Assembly: GCF_018619185.1 (NCBI RefSeq)
Contig: NZ_JAAXYC010000020.1
Location: 1 to 50,627, forward strand
Direction: 5' to 3'
Length of the DNA: 50,627 nucleotides
Source: Streptomyces sp. McG3
GTDB taxonomy: Bacteria; Actinomycetota; Actinomycetes; Streptomycetales; Streptomycetaceae
This document shows, in pieces, positions 35,857 to 45,001 of this stretch. Both the position numbers and the translations under genes were made by a program. The notes beneath the pieces are model-generated. The model searched no databases. It was not told the DNA's origin and saw only the letters and a list, made by a program, of their open reading frames with translations. The stretch's first letter is position 1. Every line of letters starts with the position of its first letter.

Positions 35857-35872
35857 GAAGGAGCTCGCCTTC

Positions 35873-36898
35873 GTGGCGTCCCACCGTCGTCCCAAGCAGC
35901 CGAGCCGCACCCGTGTGACCGTGCTCACCGCGACCGCCGCCGCGGCCGTGGCCCTGACCTCCCAGGCCGCCCACGCCGACCCCAAGCCGAGCAAGAGCGA
36001 AGTCAAGGCGAAGGTCGACAAGCTCTACCACGAGGCCGAGGCGGCCACCGAGAAGTACAACGGGGCCAAGGAGCAGCAGGACAACCTGAAGAAGGAAGTC
36101 GACGCGCTCCAGGACAAGGTCGCCCGCGGCCAGGCCGAGCTCAACACGCTGCGCACCGAACTCGGTTCGATCGCCACCGCGCAGTACCGCTCCGGTGGCA
36201 TCGACCCCTCCGTGGCCCTCTTCCTCGCCTCGGACCCGGACAGCTTCCTCGACCAGGCCTCCGCGCTCGACCAGCTGACGGTCAAGCAGACGGAGTCGCT
36301 GCAGAAGATCCAGTCCAAGCAGCGCACCCTCGCCCAGCAGCGCAAGGAAGCCCAGGACAAGCTCGGCGACCTCGCCGACGTCCGCAAGGCGCTCGGCGAG
36401 AACAAGAAGAAGTACCAGGGCAAACTGGCCGACGCCCAGCAGCTGCTCAACACGCTGACCCAGGCCGAGCGCGCCAAGATGCAGAAGGACGAGCAGCGCG
36501 CCAGCCGCGCCGCCAGTGACCGGGTCGAGCTCGGCAACGAGTCCCCCGCGTCCGGTCGTGGAGCCGCCGCCCTGGCCGCCGCCGCCACGCAGATCGGCAA
36601 GCCGTACGTCTCCGGCGGCTCGGGCCCCAACTCCTACGACTGCTCCGGGCTGACCCAGTGGGCCTTCGCCCAGGCCGGCGTCTCCATCACCCGGACCACG
36701 TTCACCCAGCACAACGACGGCACGAAGATCGGCCGCAGCCAGCTCAAGCCGGGCGACCTGGTCTTCTTCAACAACCTGGCGCACGTCGGCTTCTACGCCG
36801 GCAACAACCAGATCCTGCACGCCCCGAAGCCGGGCACCGTCGTCCGCTACGAGTCGATGGACTACATGGGCACCTTCCAGTTCGGCGTCCGCATCTGA
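35873..36898 (+). CDS. Secreted NlpC/P60 endopeptidase (RipA-like)
   Basis: 341 aa from GTG 35873, with AAGGAG about nine bases upstream. Signal peptide with cleavage near residue 35 (QAAHA-DP), a coiled coil from about 42 to 215, and a NlpC/P60 domain (about 225-341). The catalytic triad is Cys257 (YDCSGLTQW), His304 (AHVGFY) and His316 (ILHAP). It should cut D-Glu-diaminopimelate bonds in peptidoglycan stem peptides. The coiled coil can keep such enzymes inactive until a partner binds. First of two tandem paralogues. Confidence 0.94.
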   Translation: MASHRRPKQPSRTRVTVLTATAAAAVALTSQAAHADPKPSKSEVKAKVDKLYHEAEAATEKYNGAKEQQDNLKKEVDALQDKVARGQAELNTLRTELGSIATAQYRSGGIDPSVALFLASDPDSFLDQASALDQLTVKQTESLQKIQSKQRTLAQQRKEAQDKLGDLADVRKALGENKKKYQGKLADAQQLLNTLTQAERAKMQKDEQRASRAASDRVELGNESPASGRGAAALAAAATQIGKPYVSGGSGPNSYDCSGLTQWAFAQAGVSITRTTFTQHNDGTKIGRSQLKPGDLVFFNNLAHVGFYAGNNQILHAPKPGTVVRYESMDYMGTFQFGVRI

Positions 36899-36960
36899 CG
36901 TCACGGCACGCCCGCGCGGCACGCCCGAACGAGGGAATCACCGCGCACCACACTGACGCC

Positions 36961-36996
36961 CCGCCCCGCCGGAGACCAAGGTCACCGGCGGGGCGG
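36961..36996 (+). terminator. Intrinsic terminator after the first NlpC/P60 gene
   Basis: 12-bp perfect stem (36961-36972 with 36985-36996); the 12-base loop can itself pair GACC with GGTC. Confidence 0.75.
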
Positions 36997-37071
36997 CGGC
37001 GTCTGCCCCCTCTGCCGCCACCGGCGCGGTCTTTTGCCGGTGCGTAGTCGCACGATTACTGTCTGGCTGCC

Positions 37072-37120
37072 GCGCAGCTCCCGGTCTCCGTCCGCCCGTC
37101 CCGGGCGGCAGGGGCTGCGC
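37072..37120 (+). promoter_or_regulatory. Nested hairpins in the leader of the second NlpC/P60 gene
   Basis: GCGCAGC (37072-37078) pairs with GCTGCGC (37114-37120) around an inner 7-bp hairpin CCGCCCG / CGGGCGG (37092-37098, 37102-37108). A further GTGCG / CGCAC hairpin lies near 37040-37053. No match to a riboswitch class I know. Confidence 0.4.
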
Positions 37121-37154
37121 ACTACCGCGTCAGCGGAAGGGAGTGCGGCTACCT

Positions 37155-38183
37155 GTGGTGTCCCATCGCCGTTCCACACAGTCCGGCTTCACCAGAGGCG
37201 TCCGGGTCACGGTCATCTCGGCGGCCGCCGCCACCGCGGCCGCGACGCTGACCGGGGCCCCGGCGAGCGCCGACCCGAAGGACACCCGGGAGAGCGCCAA
37301 GGCAGCCGTCGACCGCCTCTACGGGGAGGCCGAGCAGGCAACCGAGCGCTACAACGAGGCCGGGGAACGCGTGGACCGGCTGCGCGGCGAGGCGGACCGC
37401 TCCCAGGACGCCACGGCCCGGGGTCAGGAACGCGTCAACCGGATGCGCGACGCGCTCGGCGCGATGGCGGGCGCGCAGTACCGCACCGGCTCCATCGACC
37501 CGGCGCTCGCCCTGCTGCTCTCCGCCGACCCGGACACCTACCTGGAGCGGGCCGCCGCCCTCGACCGGGCCGGCGCCCGCCAGGCGATGACCCTGGACAA
37601 GCTGCGGCACGCGCAGCGGGGGCTCGCCCAGACCCGCGCGGAGACGACCCGCGCCCTGACCGAGCTGGAGCGCAACCGGGCCGCCGTCACCCGTCACAAG
37701 AAGGCCGTCGAGTCCAAGCTCCGCGAGGCCCGCCGGCTGCTGGACTCGCTGCCGCCCGAGGAGCGCGCCACCTTCGACCGGGCCTCCCGCTCCGGCCGCG
37801 AGGGAGCGCCCGACCTCTCCGGCGTCGCCCCCGGCTCGGCCCGCGCGATGTCCGCCGTGGCCGCCGCCCACCAGGCGCTCGGGAGACCCTACGTCTGGGG
37901 CGCCAACGGGCCCTCCGGATTCGACTGTTCCGGCCTGATGCAGTGGGCCTATGCCCAGGCCGGAGTGAGCCTGCCCCGCACCTCCCAGGCCCAGCGCCAC
38001 GCGGGCCGCATCGTGCCCCTCTCCCAGGCGCAGCCGGGGGACCTGGTCGCCTACCGCGCGGACGCCAGTCACATCGGCATGTACGTCGGCAACGGCCAGG
38101 TCATCCACGCCCCCTACCCGGGCGCCCCGGTCCGCTACGATCCGGTCGGCATGATGCCCGTCTCCTCGGTGACCCGGATCTGA
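37155..38183 (+). CDS. Second secreted NlpC/P60 endopeptidase, paralogue of the preceding gene
   Basis: 342 aa from GTG 37155; GTG 37143 and 37158 are in-frame alternatives, but GGGAG sits ten bases before 37155 and the paralogue begins V-A-S-H-R-R. Signal peptide cut near ASA-DPKD, coiled coil about 45-205, NlpC/P60 domain about 235-342. Catalytic Cys258 (FDCSGLMQW), His306 (SHIGMY) and His318 (VIHAP). Same architecture as the upstream enzyme but Arg-richer, indicating an old duplication. Confidence 0.93.
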   Translation: MVSHRRSTQSGFTRGVRVTVISAAAATAAATLTGAPASADPKDTRESAKAAVDRLYGEAEQATERYNEAGERVDRLRGEADRSQDATARGQERVNRMRDALGAMAGAQYRTGSIDPALALLLSADPDTYLERAAALDRAGARQAMTLDKLRHAQRGLAQTRAETTRALTELERNRAAVTRHKKAVESKLREARRLLDSLPPEERATFDRASRSGREGAPDLSGVAPGSARAMSAVAAAHQALGRPYVWGANGPSGFDCSGLMQWAYAQAGVSLPRTSQAQRHAGRIVPLSQAQPGDLVAYRADASHIGMYVGNGQVIHAPYPGAPVRYDPVGMMPVSSVTRI

Positions 38184-38199
38184 CCGTACGATCGGCAGG

Positions 38200-39456
38200 G
38201 TGGCCGTACGAGGACGTGACGCGCGAGGGGGACGCCCCCGGGGACGACGGCGTGCGGCGGGCAGTCTGCTCGCCGTGCTCCTGACCGCGTCCGCCTGCAC
38301 GGCCCCCGCCGACACGGACACCCACCTCACCACCGGCGCCCTCGACGCCACCCTGGAACGCCGCGCGGCCGCCGTCCTCGCCCACGACCCGGCGGGCTAC
38401 GTCGAGGGCCTCGCGCCGGACGCCGCGAAGCTGCGGGCCGCCCAGCGCACCGAGCTGGACCGGCTCGCCGACGTGCCCCTGAAGTCCTGGACCTACGACG
38501 TCAAGGACATCACCCAGCAGGACGGGCAGTGGGCCACCGCCGACGTCGAGCTGCGCTACCGCATCGACGGGTACGACACCGCCCCCGTCGCCACCCGCCG
38601 CGTCCTGGAGCTGATGCGCGACGGCGAGCGCTGGTACATCACCGCCGACCGGCCCGCCAAGGGCGCCTCCGGGCAGCTGTGGCAGCAGGGGGACGTCGAG
38701 GTCGTCGAGGGCGAGCACAGCATCGTCCTGGGCGTCGGACGGCCGGAGAGCGAGCTGCGCCAGGTCGCCGACACCGTGGACCTCGCCGTGCCGGCCGTCT
38801 CGGACGCCTGGCCGGGGCCCTGGACCCGCCGGGTGGTCGTCCTCGTCCCGGACTCCGTCGAGGACATGGCGGGGCTGCTGGGCTCGCCGGAGGCCAGCTA
38901 CCGGGGCATCGCCGCCGTCACCACCGGCGAGGTCGGCGGCACCGGCGAGCGCCCGGCCATCGCCGACCGGGTGATCGTCAACCCGCAGGCGTACGCCACC
39001 CTGGGCAGCTTCGGGCAGCGGATCGTCCTGACCCATGAGACGACCCATGTCGCCACCCGGACCAGCACCTCCACCGCCACCCCGGTCTGGCTCTCCGAGG
39101 GCTTCGCCGACTGGACCGCCTACCGGGGCGAGGACCGTGCCGCCGACACGATCGCCCCCGAGCTGGCCGAGGCCGTCCGCAGCGGCCGCACCCCCGCCGG
39201 ACTCCCCGCCGACCCGGACTTCGGCTTCGACGGCGACCCGGCGAAGCTCGCGGGGGCCTACGAGGGCGGCTGGCTGGCCTGCGAGCTGATCGCGGAGCGC
39301 TGGGGCAAGGAGAAGCTCATCGCCTTCTACGAGGCCGTCGGCGCGCACGACGGGCGCGAGGGGGCGGTGGAGCAGGCGCTGAACGCTGTGCTCGACACCA
39401 CCCCCGAACAGTTCACCGCCGACTGGCGCGACTACCTCGCCACCCGGCTCGGCTGA
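38200..39456 (+). CDS. Lipoprotein zinc metalloprotease, peptidase MA-like
   Basis: 418 aa from GTG 38200. Basic N-terminus, then LLAVLLTASAC with lipid Cys33. The N-terminal domain (about 45-155) resembles NTF2-like folds. The C-terminal half has HETTH (279-283) and, 17 residues later, WLSEGFADW with Glu300, the usual third ligand of gluzincins, so an active zinc peptidase is likely. Starts 16 bases after the NlpC/P60 gene, so probably co-transcribed and acting at the cell surface. Its last 25 bases overlap the convergent GT87 gene. Confidence 0.85.
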   Translation: MAVRGRDARGGRPRGRRRAAGSLLAVLLTASACTAPADTDTHLTTGALDATLERRAAAVLAHDPAGYVEGLAPDAAKLRAAQRTELDRLADVPLKSWTYDVKDITQQDGQWATADVELRYRIDGYDTAPVATRRVLELMRDGERWYITADRPAKGASGQLWQQGDVEVVEGEHSIVLGVGRPESELRQVADTVDLAVPAVSDAWPGPWTRRVVVLVPDSVEDMAGLLGSPEASYRGIAAVTTGEVGGTGERPAIADRVIVNPQAYATLGSFGQRIVLTHETTHVATRTSTSTATPVWLSEGFADWTAYRGEDRAADTIAPELAEAVRSGRTPAGLPADPDFGFDGDPAKLAGAYEGGWLACELIAERWGKEKLIAFYEAVGAHDGREGAVEQALNAVLDTTPEQFTADWRDYLATRLG

Positions 39457-40694
39457 CCCCTGCCCGCGAGAAGGCCGCCCCGGGCGCGCGGCCTCCCCGG
39501 CACCGTCGACCGCCACAGCCGCCGCGCCGCGATCAGCGAGGCCGCGACCAGCAGCCCGTTCCGTACGAGAAGGAGCGTCACGCCCCACGCGTCGCCGGCC
39601 ACCACATGGCCGAAGCCGACCGGGAACTCCAGCAGCGTCACCCCCGCCGCCACCAGCACCAGCACGGCCGGGAGCGTCATCGCCGCCCCCCGGAAGACCA
39701 GGCACACCGCCGCGAGCCCGACCAGCCACACCAGGTACTGCGGGCTGATCACCCGGCTGGTGACCGTGAACAGCAGCACCGCGGTGAACGCCGCCTCGGC
39801 CGGGGTGTGCGCGGCGAACGTCCGGGCCCGCAGCCGCCACAGCAGCAGCCAGCCCAGCGCCAGGACGCCGAGCCCCAGCGCCAGCGTCGACACCAGCTCC
39901 ACGTACGGGCCGAGGAACTCCAGCGAGCCGTAGCGCAGCTCCACCCGCCCCTCCCAGCCGAACCGCCGCGCGACGTGGAAGACCAGCGCCCCCAGGGACT
40001 CGATCTCGGTGCCCCGGTCACGCTGGAAGGCCAGGAACGCGAACGCCCCCGGCATCCACAGCGCGAACGCCGCCGCGAGTCCCGCCGCCGTCAGCGCCGC
40101 CGACGTCCACGCGGCCCGCGTCGGAGGCCCCTTGCGCACCCCGACCAGCAGCAGTGCCGGCCATCCCTTCAGCAGCGCCCCGAACGCCGCCAGCGCCCCC
40201 AGCGCACGGGGCCGGCGCACCCCCGCCAGCAGCGCCGCCACCGCGACCGCCGTCACCATCAGGTCGTACCGGGCGTAGACGGTGGGCCCCAGCAGCGCCA
40301 CCCCCGCGATCCACACCCAGGCGCCCGCCTCCCCAGGGGGTGTCCCCGGCCACCGCCCCGCGTACAGCAGCAGCCCCAGCACCAGCGCGTCGCAGAGCAG
40401 CACCAGCACGAAGAAGGCGGTCGCGTACTCCAGGAACGGCAGCAGGGCGGGGGAGAGGATCGCCAGGGCGGCCCCGGGCGGGTACTGCCAGGTGACGTCG
40501 TCCAGCGGATACGTGCCGGTCAGCAGCACCTCGTACCAGCTCCGGTAGATCACCGACACATCCACCGTGACGTCCGGGCCGGGCACGGTGACCACCTTGA
40601 ACACGCAGGCCAGCAGCCATGCCCGGGTCAGCGCCCACAGCGCGTACGGCCACGGTCCGGCGCCGATGGGTCCTCGTCCCGTCATCGACGTCAT
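39432..40694 (-). CDS. GT87 (DUF2029) polyprenyl-phosphate-sugar glycosyltransferase
   Basis: 420 aa from ATG 40694, with AAGAGG before it; the frame upstream of it to 40874 is antisense to the next gene. About ten membrane helices fill the protein. The first exported loop has an Asp-containing VTVDVSVIYRSWYEVL and a TWQYPPGAAL motif typical of GT87 mannosyl- or arabinosyl-transferases such as PimE. These use lipid-linked sugars on the outer face of the membrane. Divergent from a GT4 glycosyltransferase, 106 bases apart. Confidence 0.85.
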   Translation of the reverse strand: MTSMTGRGPIGAGPWPYALWALTRAWLLACVFKVVTVPGPDVTVDVSVIYRSWYEVLLTGTYPLDDVTWQYPPGAALAILSPALLPFLEYATAFFVLVLLCDALVLGLLLYAGRWPGTPPGEAGAWVWIAGVALLGPTVYARYDLMVTAVAVAALLAGVRRPRALGALAAFGALLKGWPALLLVGVRKGPPTRAAWTSAALTAAGLAAAFALWMPGAFAFLAFQRDRGTEIESLGALVFHVARRFGWEGRVELRYGSLEFLGPYVELVSTLALGLGVLALGWLLLWRLRARTFAAHTPAEAAFTAVLLFTVTSRVISPQYLVWLVGLAAVCLVFRGAAMTLPAVLVLVAAGVTLLEFPVGFGHVVAGDAWGVTLLLVRNGLLVAASLIAARRLWRSTVPGRPRARGGLLAGRGQPSRVAR

Positions 40695-40800
40695 CGCCGC
40701 CTCTTCGTCGCTCGTGTCCGGCCGGGTTCCCGGCGGCTCATGATGCCGTCGGGAGAGTGCGTCAGCGGTGAAGCGCGGCCGTTCGGTACTGTCGGCGACG

Positions 40801-41943
40801 ATGGACAAGACCTTGATCGTGACCAACGACTTCCCGCCCCGCCCCGGTGGCATCCAGGCGTTCCTGCACAACATGGCGCTGCGCCTGGATCCCGACCGGG
40901 TCGTCGTCTACGCCTCCACCTGGAAGCGCGGCGAGGAGGGCGCGGCGGCCACCGCCGCCTTCGACGCCGAGCAGCCGTTCCCCGTGGTCCGCGACCGGAC
41001 GACGATGCTGCTGCCGACCCCGCGCGTCACCGGCCGGGCGACCGGTCTGCTGCGCGAACACGGGTGCACCTCCGTCTGGTTCGGAGCCGCCGCCCCGCTC
41101 GGCCTGATGGCCCCCGCGCTGCGCCGCGCGGGCGCCCGGCGGCTCGTCGCCACCACCCACGGCCACGAGGCCGGCTGGGCGCAACTGCCCGCCTCCCGAC
41201 AGCTGCTGCGCCGGATCGGCGATGCCACGGACACGATCACCTACCTCGGTGAGTACACCCGCTCCCGGATCGCCGGGGCCCTCACCCCCGAGGCCGCCGG
41301 GCGCATGGTCCAACTGCCGCCCGGCGTCGACGAGAAGACCTTCCACCCGGCGTCCGGCGGGGACCGGGTCCGGGCCCGTCTCGGGCTCTCCGACCGCCCC
41401 GTGGTCGTCTGCGTCTCCCGCCTGGTGCCGCGCAAGGGTCAGGACACACTGATCCTGGCCATGCCCGCGATCCTCGCGCAGGTCCCGGACGCCGTGCTGC
41501 TGATCGTCGGCGGCGGACCGTACGCCAAGGACCTGGAGCGCCTCGCGGCGGAGACGGGGGTCCAGGACTCGGTGCGCTTCACCGGCCCGGTGCCCTGGGC
41601 CGAACTGCCCGCGCACTACGGGGCCGGGGACGTCTTCGCGATGCCCTGCCGCACCCGGCGGCGGGGGCTCGACGTGGAGGGCCTCGGGATCGTCTACCTG
41701 GAGGCGTCCGCGACCGGGCTGCCCGTGGTGGCCGGCGACTCGGGCGGCGCCCCGGACGCGGTGCTCGACGGCGAGACCGGGTGGGTGGTGCGCGGCGGCA
41801 GCGCCGAGGAGTCGGCGGACCGGATCGTGACGCTGCTCGGCGACCCGGAACTGCGGCAGCGGATGGGGGAGCGGGGCCGGGCCTGGGTCGAGGAGAAGTG
41901 GCGCTGGGACCTGCTGGCGGAGAAGCTCACGACCCTGCTGTGA
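40801..41943 (+). CDS. GT4 glycosyltransferase, PimB-like
   Basis: 380 aa from ATG 40801. GT-B fold: the N-terminal acceptor half starts TNDFPPRPGGIQ. The C-terminal donor half has VSRLVPRKGQDTL and EGLGIVYLEASATGLPVV, which supplies the EX7E motif. The sequence closely resembles actinobacterial phosphatidylinositol mannosyltransferase PimB', which adds the second mannose to PIM at the cytoplasmic face. The exact donor and acceptor are inferred from family only. Confidence 0.88.
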   Translation: MDKTLIVTNDFPPRPGGIQAFLHNMALRLDPDRVVVYASTWKRGEEGAAATAAFDAEQPFPVVRDRTTMLLPTPRVTGRATGLLREHGCTSVWFGAAAPLGLMAPALRRAGARRLVATTHGHEAGWAQLPASRQLLRRIGDATDTITYLGEYTRSRIAGALTPEAAGRMVQLPPGVDEKTFHPASGGDRVRARLGLSDRPVVVCVSRLVPRKGQDTLILAMPAILAQVPDAVLLIVGGGPYAKDLERLAAETGVQDSVRFTGPVPWAELPAHYGAGDVFAMPCRTRRRGLDVEGLGIVYLEASATGLPVVAGDSGGAPDAVLDGETGWVVRGGSAEESADRIVTLLGDPELRQRMGERGRAWVEEKWRWDLLAEKLTTLL

Positions 41944-41959
41944 ACACGCCGTACGACTC

Positions 41960-41992
41960 AGGGGCCCGCACCGGCTTCCGGTGCGGGCCCCT
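41960..41992. terminator. Bidirectional hairpin terminator
   Basis: 15-bp perfect stem (41960-41974 with 41978-41992, 3-base loop) between the convergent GT4 and acyl-CoA ligase genes. Confidence 0.87.
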
Positions 41993-42010
41993 CCGTACGC
42001 GTAACACCGC

Positions 42011-43807
42011 TCAGGCGCGGTAGATCGACTCCACCTCGTCCGCGAAGTCCTTCGCCACCACGTTCCGCTTCAGCTTCAGCGACGGCGTGATGTGGCCCGC
42101 CTCCTCGGTGAACTGGGCGGGCAGGATACGGAACTTGCGCACCGACTCGGCCTTGGAGACCGCCGCGTTCCCGTCGTCCACCGCCCGCTGGACCTCGGCC
42201 ACCAGCTCCGCGTCCTCGCGCAGCGACAGGGCCGTCGAGCCGGCCGGCTTGCCGTGCTCCTCGGCCCAGCGGCTCAGGAACTCCTCGTCCAGCGTGACCA
42301 GCGCGCCGATGAACGGACGGCCGTCGCCGACCACCATGCACTCCGCGACCAGGGCGTGCGCGCGGATGCGGTCCTCGATCACCGCGGGGGCGACGTTCTT
42401 GCCGCCCGCCGTCACGATGATCTCCTTCTTGCGGCCGGTGATCGCGAGGTAGCCGTCCTCGTCGAGCGTGCCGATGTCCCCGGTGTGGAACCAGCCGTCG
42501 GCCAGCGCCTCGGCCGAGGCCGACTCGTTCTTCCAGTAACCGGTGAACAGGTGCTCGCCGTGCAGCAGCACCTCGCCGTCGTCCGCGATCCGCACGACCG
42601 AGCCGGGCAGCGGCTGGCCGACCGTGCCGATCTTCGGCCGGTCCCACGGGTTGAACGCGGTCGCCGCGCAGGTCTCGGTCAGGCCGTAGCCCTCCAGGAC
42701 CGTGAAGCCGATGCCCCGGTAGAAGTGGCCGAGCCGCTCGCCCAGCGGCGCGCCGCCCGAGATCGCGTACTCGCCCCGGCCGCCGAGGACGGCGCGGAGC
42801 TTGCCGAAGACCAGCTTGTCGAAGAGCCGGTGCTTGAGCTTCAGCCCCAGCGCGGGGCCCTGCGGGGTGCTCAGCGCCCGGCTGTAGGCGATCGCCGTGT
42901 CGGCGGCCCGGTCGAAGATCTTGCCCTTGCCGTCGGCCTGCGCCTTGGCGCGGGCCGCGTTGTAGACCTTCTCGAAGACCCGGGGCACGCCCAGGATCAG
43001 CGTCGGCCGGAACGACGCCAGCTCGTCCGTGAGGTTCTTGATGTCCGGCACACAGCCGAGCTTGATCGGGGCCATCACCGAGGCCACCTCGACCAGCCGG
43101 CCGAAGACGTGCGCGGCGGGCAGGAACAGCAGCACCGAGCACTCGCCCGTACGGAAGAGGGGCTTCAGCCGCTCCACCACGTTGCCGCACTCCGCGAAGA
43201 AGCTGCGGTGGGTCAGCACACAGCCCTTGGGGCGGCCCGTGGTGCCCGAGGTGTAGACGATCGTCGCCGGGTCGTCGGCCTTGGCGCTGCGCGTGCGCAG
43301 GTCCATGGTCTCCTCCGAGACCTCGGCCCCCGCCCTGCCCAGCGCGTCCACCGCGCCCGCGTCGATCTGCCAGACGTGCTCCAGCTCCGGGAGCGCGTCC
43401 CGTACGGAGGCCACGGAGGCGGCGTGCGCGTCGCTCTCCACGAGCACCGCCACCGCCCCGGAGTCACCGAGGATCCACTGCACCTGCTCGGCGGAGCTGG
43501 TCTCGTACACCGGCACGGTCACCGCGCCCGCGCTCCAGATCGCGAAGTCCAGCAGCACCCACTCGAAACGGGTGCGCGACATCAGGGCGACCCGGTCGCC
43601 GGGCTGCACGCCCGAGGCGATCAGACCTTTGGCGGCGGCTCTCACCTCGGCCAGGAACTGCGTGGCGCTGACGTCCGTCCAGACGCCGGCCACCTTGCGG
43701 CTCATCACCGCGACTTCGGGATGCTGAGCGGCATTGCGGCGGATGAGATCCGTCAGGTTGCCGTCCGTCGGGACCTCGTACAGGGCCGGAAGGCTGAACT
43801 CGCGCAA
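42011..43807 (-). CDS. Long-chain fatty-acid-CoA ligase (FadD15-like)
   Basis: 598 aa from TTG 43807 (LREFSLPALYEVP), with GAGGAG about nine bases upstream; no ATG or GTG fits the conserved N-terminus. The AMP-dependent synthetase fold shows the P-loop IVYTSGTTGRPKG, EGYGLTETCAA, DGWFHTGDIG and the C-terminal lysine region SLKLKRNVVAKDF. It activates fatty acids with ATP and CoA at the membrane for breakdown or lipid synthesis. Single gene. The 278-base gap upstream (43808-44085) is AT-rich near 43960-43990 and should hold divergent promoters. Confidence 0.94.
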   Translation of the reverse strand: MREFSLPALYEVPTDGNLTDLIRRNAAQHPEVAVMSRKVAGVWTDVSATQFLAEVRAAAKGLIASGVQPGDRVALMSRTRFEWVLLDFAIWSAGAVTVPVYETSSAEQVQWILGDSGAVAVLVESDAHAASVASVRDALPELEHVWQIDAGAVDALGRAGAEVSEETMDLRTRSAKADDPATIVYTSGTTGRPKGCVLTHRSFFAECGNVVERLKPLFRTGECSVLLFLPAAHVFGRLVEVASVMAPIKLGCVPDIKNLTDELASFRPTLILGVPRVFEKVYNAARAKAQADGKGKIFDRAADTAIAYSRALSTPQGPALGLKLKHRLFDKLVFGKLRAVLGGRGEYAISGGAPLGERLGHFYRGIGFTVLEGYGLTETCAATAFNPWDRPKIGTVGQPLPGSVVRIADDGEVLLHGEHLFTGYWKNESASAEALADGWFHTGDIGTLDEDGYLAITGRKKEIIVTAGGKNVAPAVIEDRIRAHALVAECMVVGDGRPFIGALVTLDEEFLSRWAEEHGKPAGSTALSLREDAELVAEVQRAVDDGNAAVSKAESVRKFRILPAQFTEEAGHITPSLKLKRNVVAKDFADEVESIYRA

Positions 43808-44085
43808 GACTGCTGCTCCTCATCGGGCTCCGGTGCCACGGCTCTGTGTGACGCACCGGCTGCGGTCCAAGATTGGCGGGTGCTCAGTGGGGTGAGCACG
43901 ACTGGACTGCCCGGACGTTACCCACCGGTACTCGGTTCCGGATAGGGGGTTCCGGCCAGATGTCTTATGCATCACACATATAAATGGCCCTTTCGCGCAC
44001 AGTAGTCCACTGTCATCCCGACGTGGAAGTAACCGCAGGTCCGGACGGTCTACCAGCAGCGGAAGCGGCACCCTAGGGTGATCCC

Positions 44086-44892
44086 ATGCGAGGCAGCGAA
44101 CCGGACAGCCGGGGCCGGGCCGGGGGATCGACCCGGATTCACGTCGTCAGCGACGTACACGGGAACACCGAGGCCCTGGCCCGCGCCGGGGACGGCGCGG
44201 ACGCCCTGATCTGCCTCGGTGACCTGGTGCTCTTCCTCGACTACGCCGACCACTCGCGCGGCATCTTCCCCGACCTGTTCGGCAGGGAGAACGCCGACCG
44301 CATCGTCGCCCTGCGCACCGCCCGCCGCTACGACGAGGCCCGCGCCTTCGGCCGCGAGCTGTGGGCGGGCCGCGACCGCAACACCGAGATCCTCGGCGCG
44401 GTGCGCAAGCAGTACGCCGAACTCTTCGCCGCCTTCCCCACTCCGACGTACGCCACCTACGGCAACGTCGACGTCCCCGACCTCTGGCCCGAGTACGCCC
44501 GCCCCGGCACCACCGTGCTCGACGGCGAACGCGTCGAGATCGGCGGCCGGGTCTTCGGCTTCGTCGGCGGCGGCCTGAAGACCCCGATGAACACCCCGTA
44601 CGAGATCAGCGACGAGGAGTACGCCGCCAAGGTCGAGGCGCTCGGCCCGGTCGACGTCCTCTGCTCGCACATCCCGCCCGAGGTCCCCGAGCTGACGTAC
44701 GACACCGTCGCCCGCCGCTTCGAACGCGGCAGCCGCGCCCTGCTGGAGGCGATCCGCACCACCCGCCCCCGGTACGCGCTTTTCGGCCATGTTCACCAGC
44801 CGTTGGTCCGCCGGATGCGGATCGGGACCACCGAGTGCGTCAACGTCGGCCACTTCGCCTCGACCGGAACACCCTGGGCGCTGAGCTGGTGA
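44086..44892 (+). CDS. Calcineurin-like metallophosphoesterase
   Basis: 268 aa. The dimetal motifs are in order: DVHGN (23-27), GDLV (45-48), GNVD, SHIPPE and GHVHQ. No signal or membrane segment, so cytoplasmic. Substrates of this family range from nucleotides to phosphoproteins; none can be named. AGGGTGA precedes the ATG. It heads a same-strand row of genes that reaches glkA, with gaps of about 80-140 bases. Confidence 0.88.
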   Translation: MRGSEPDSRGRAGGSTRIHVVSDVHGNTEALARAGDGADALICLGDLVLFLDYADHSRGIFPDLFGRENADRIVALRTARRYDEARAFGRELWAGRDRNTEILGAVRKQYAELFAAFPTPTYATYGNVDVPDLWPEYARPGTTVLDGERVEIGGRVFGFVGGGLKTPMNTPYEISDEEYAAKVEALGPVDVLCSHIPPEVPELTYDTVARRFERGSRALLEAIRTTRPRYALFGHVHQPLVRRMRIGTTECVNVGHFASTGTPWALSW

Positions 44893-45001
44893 CCGCGGGC
44901 GGCCGGGGCGTGGACCGGAGCGCCCCGGGCACGCGATAGCCTGCACAGCGGCAGGCTCCTGCCGAACGCGACCGGTTACACCGCACTGGAGGGCCACGGC
45001 G

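Noticed and set aside
43820..44071. 83-codon minus-strand frame in the fadD-like / phosphoesterase gap
   Set aside because: No ribosome site, no recognisable sequence, and it would occupy the divergent promoter region.
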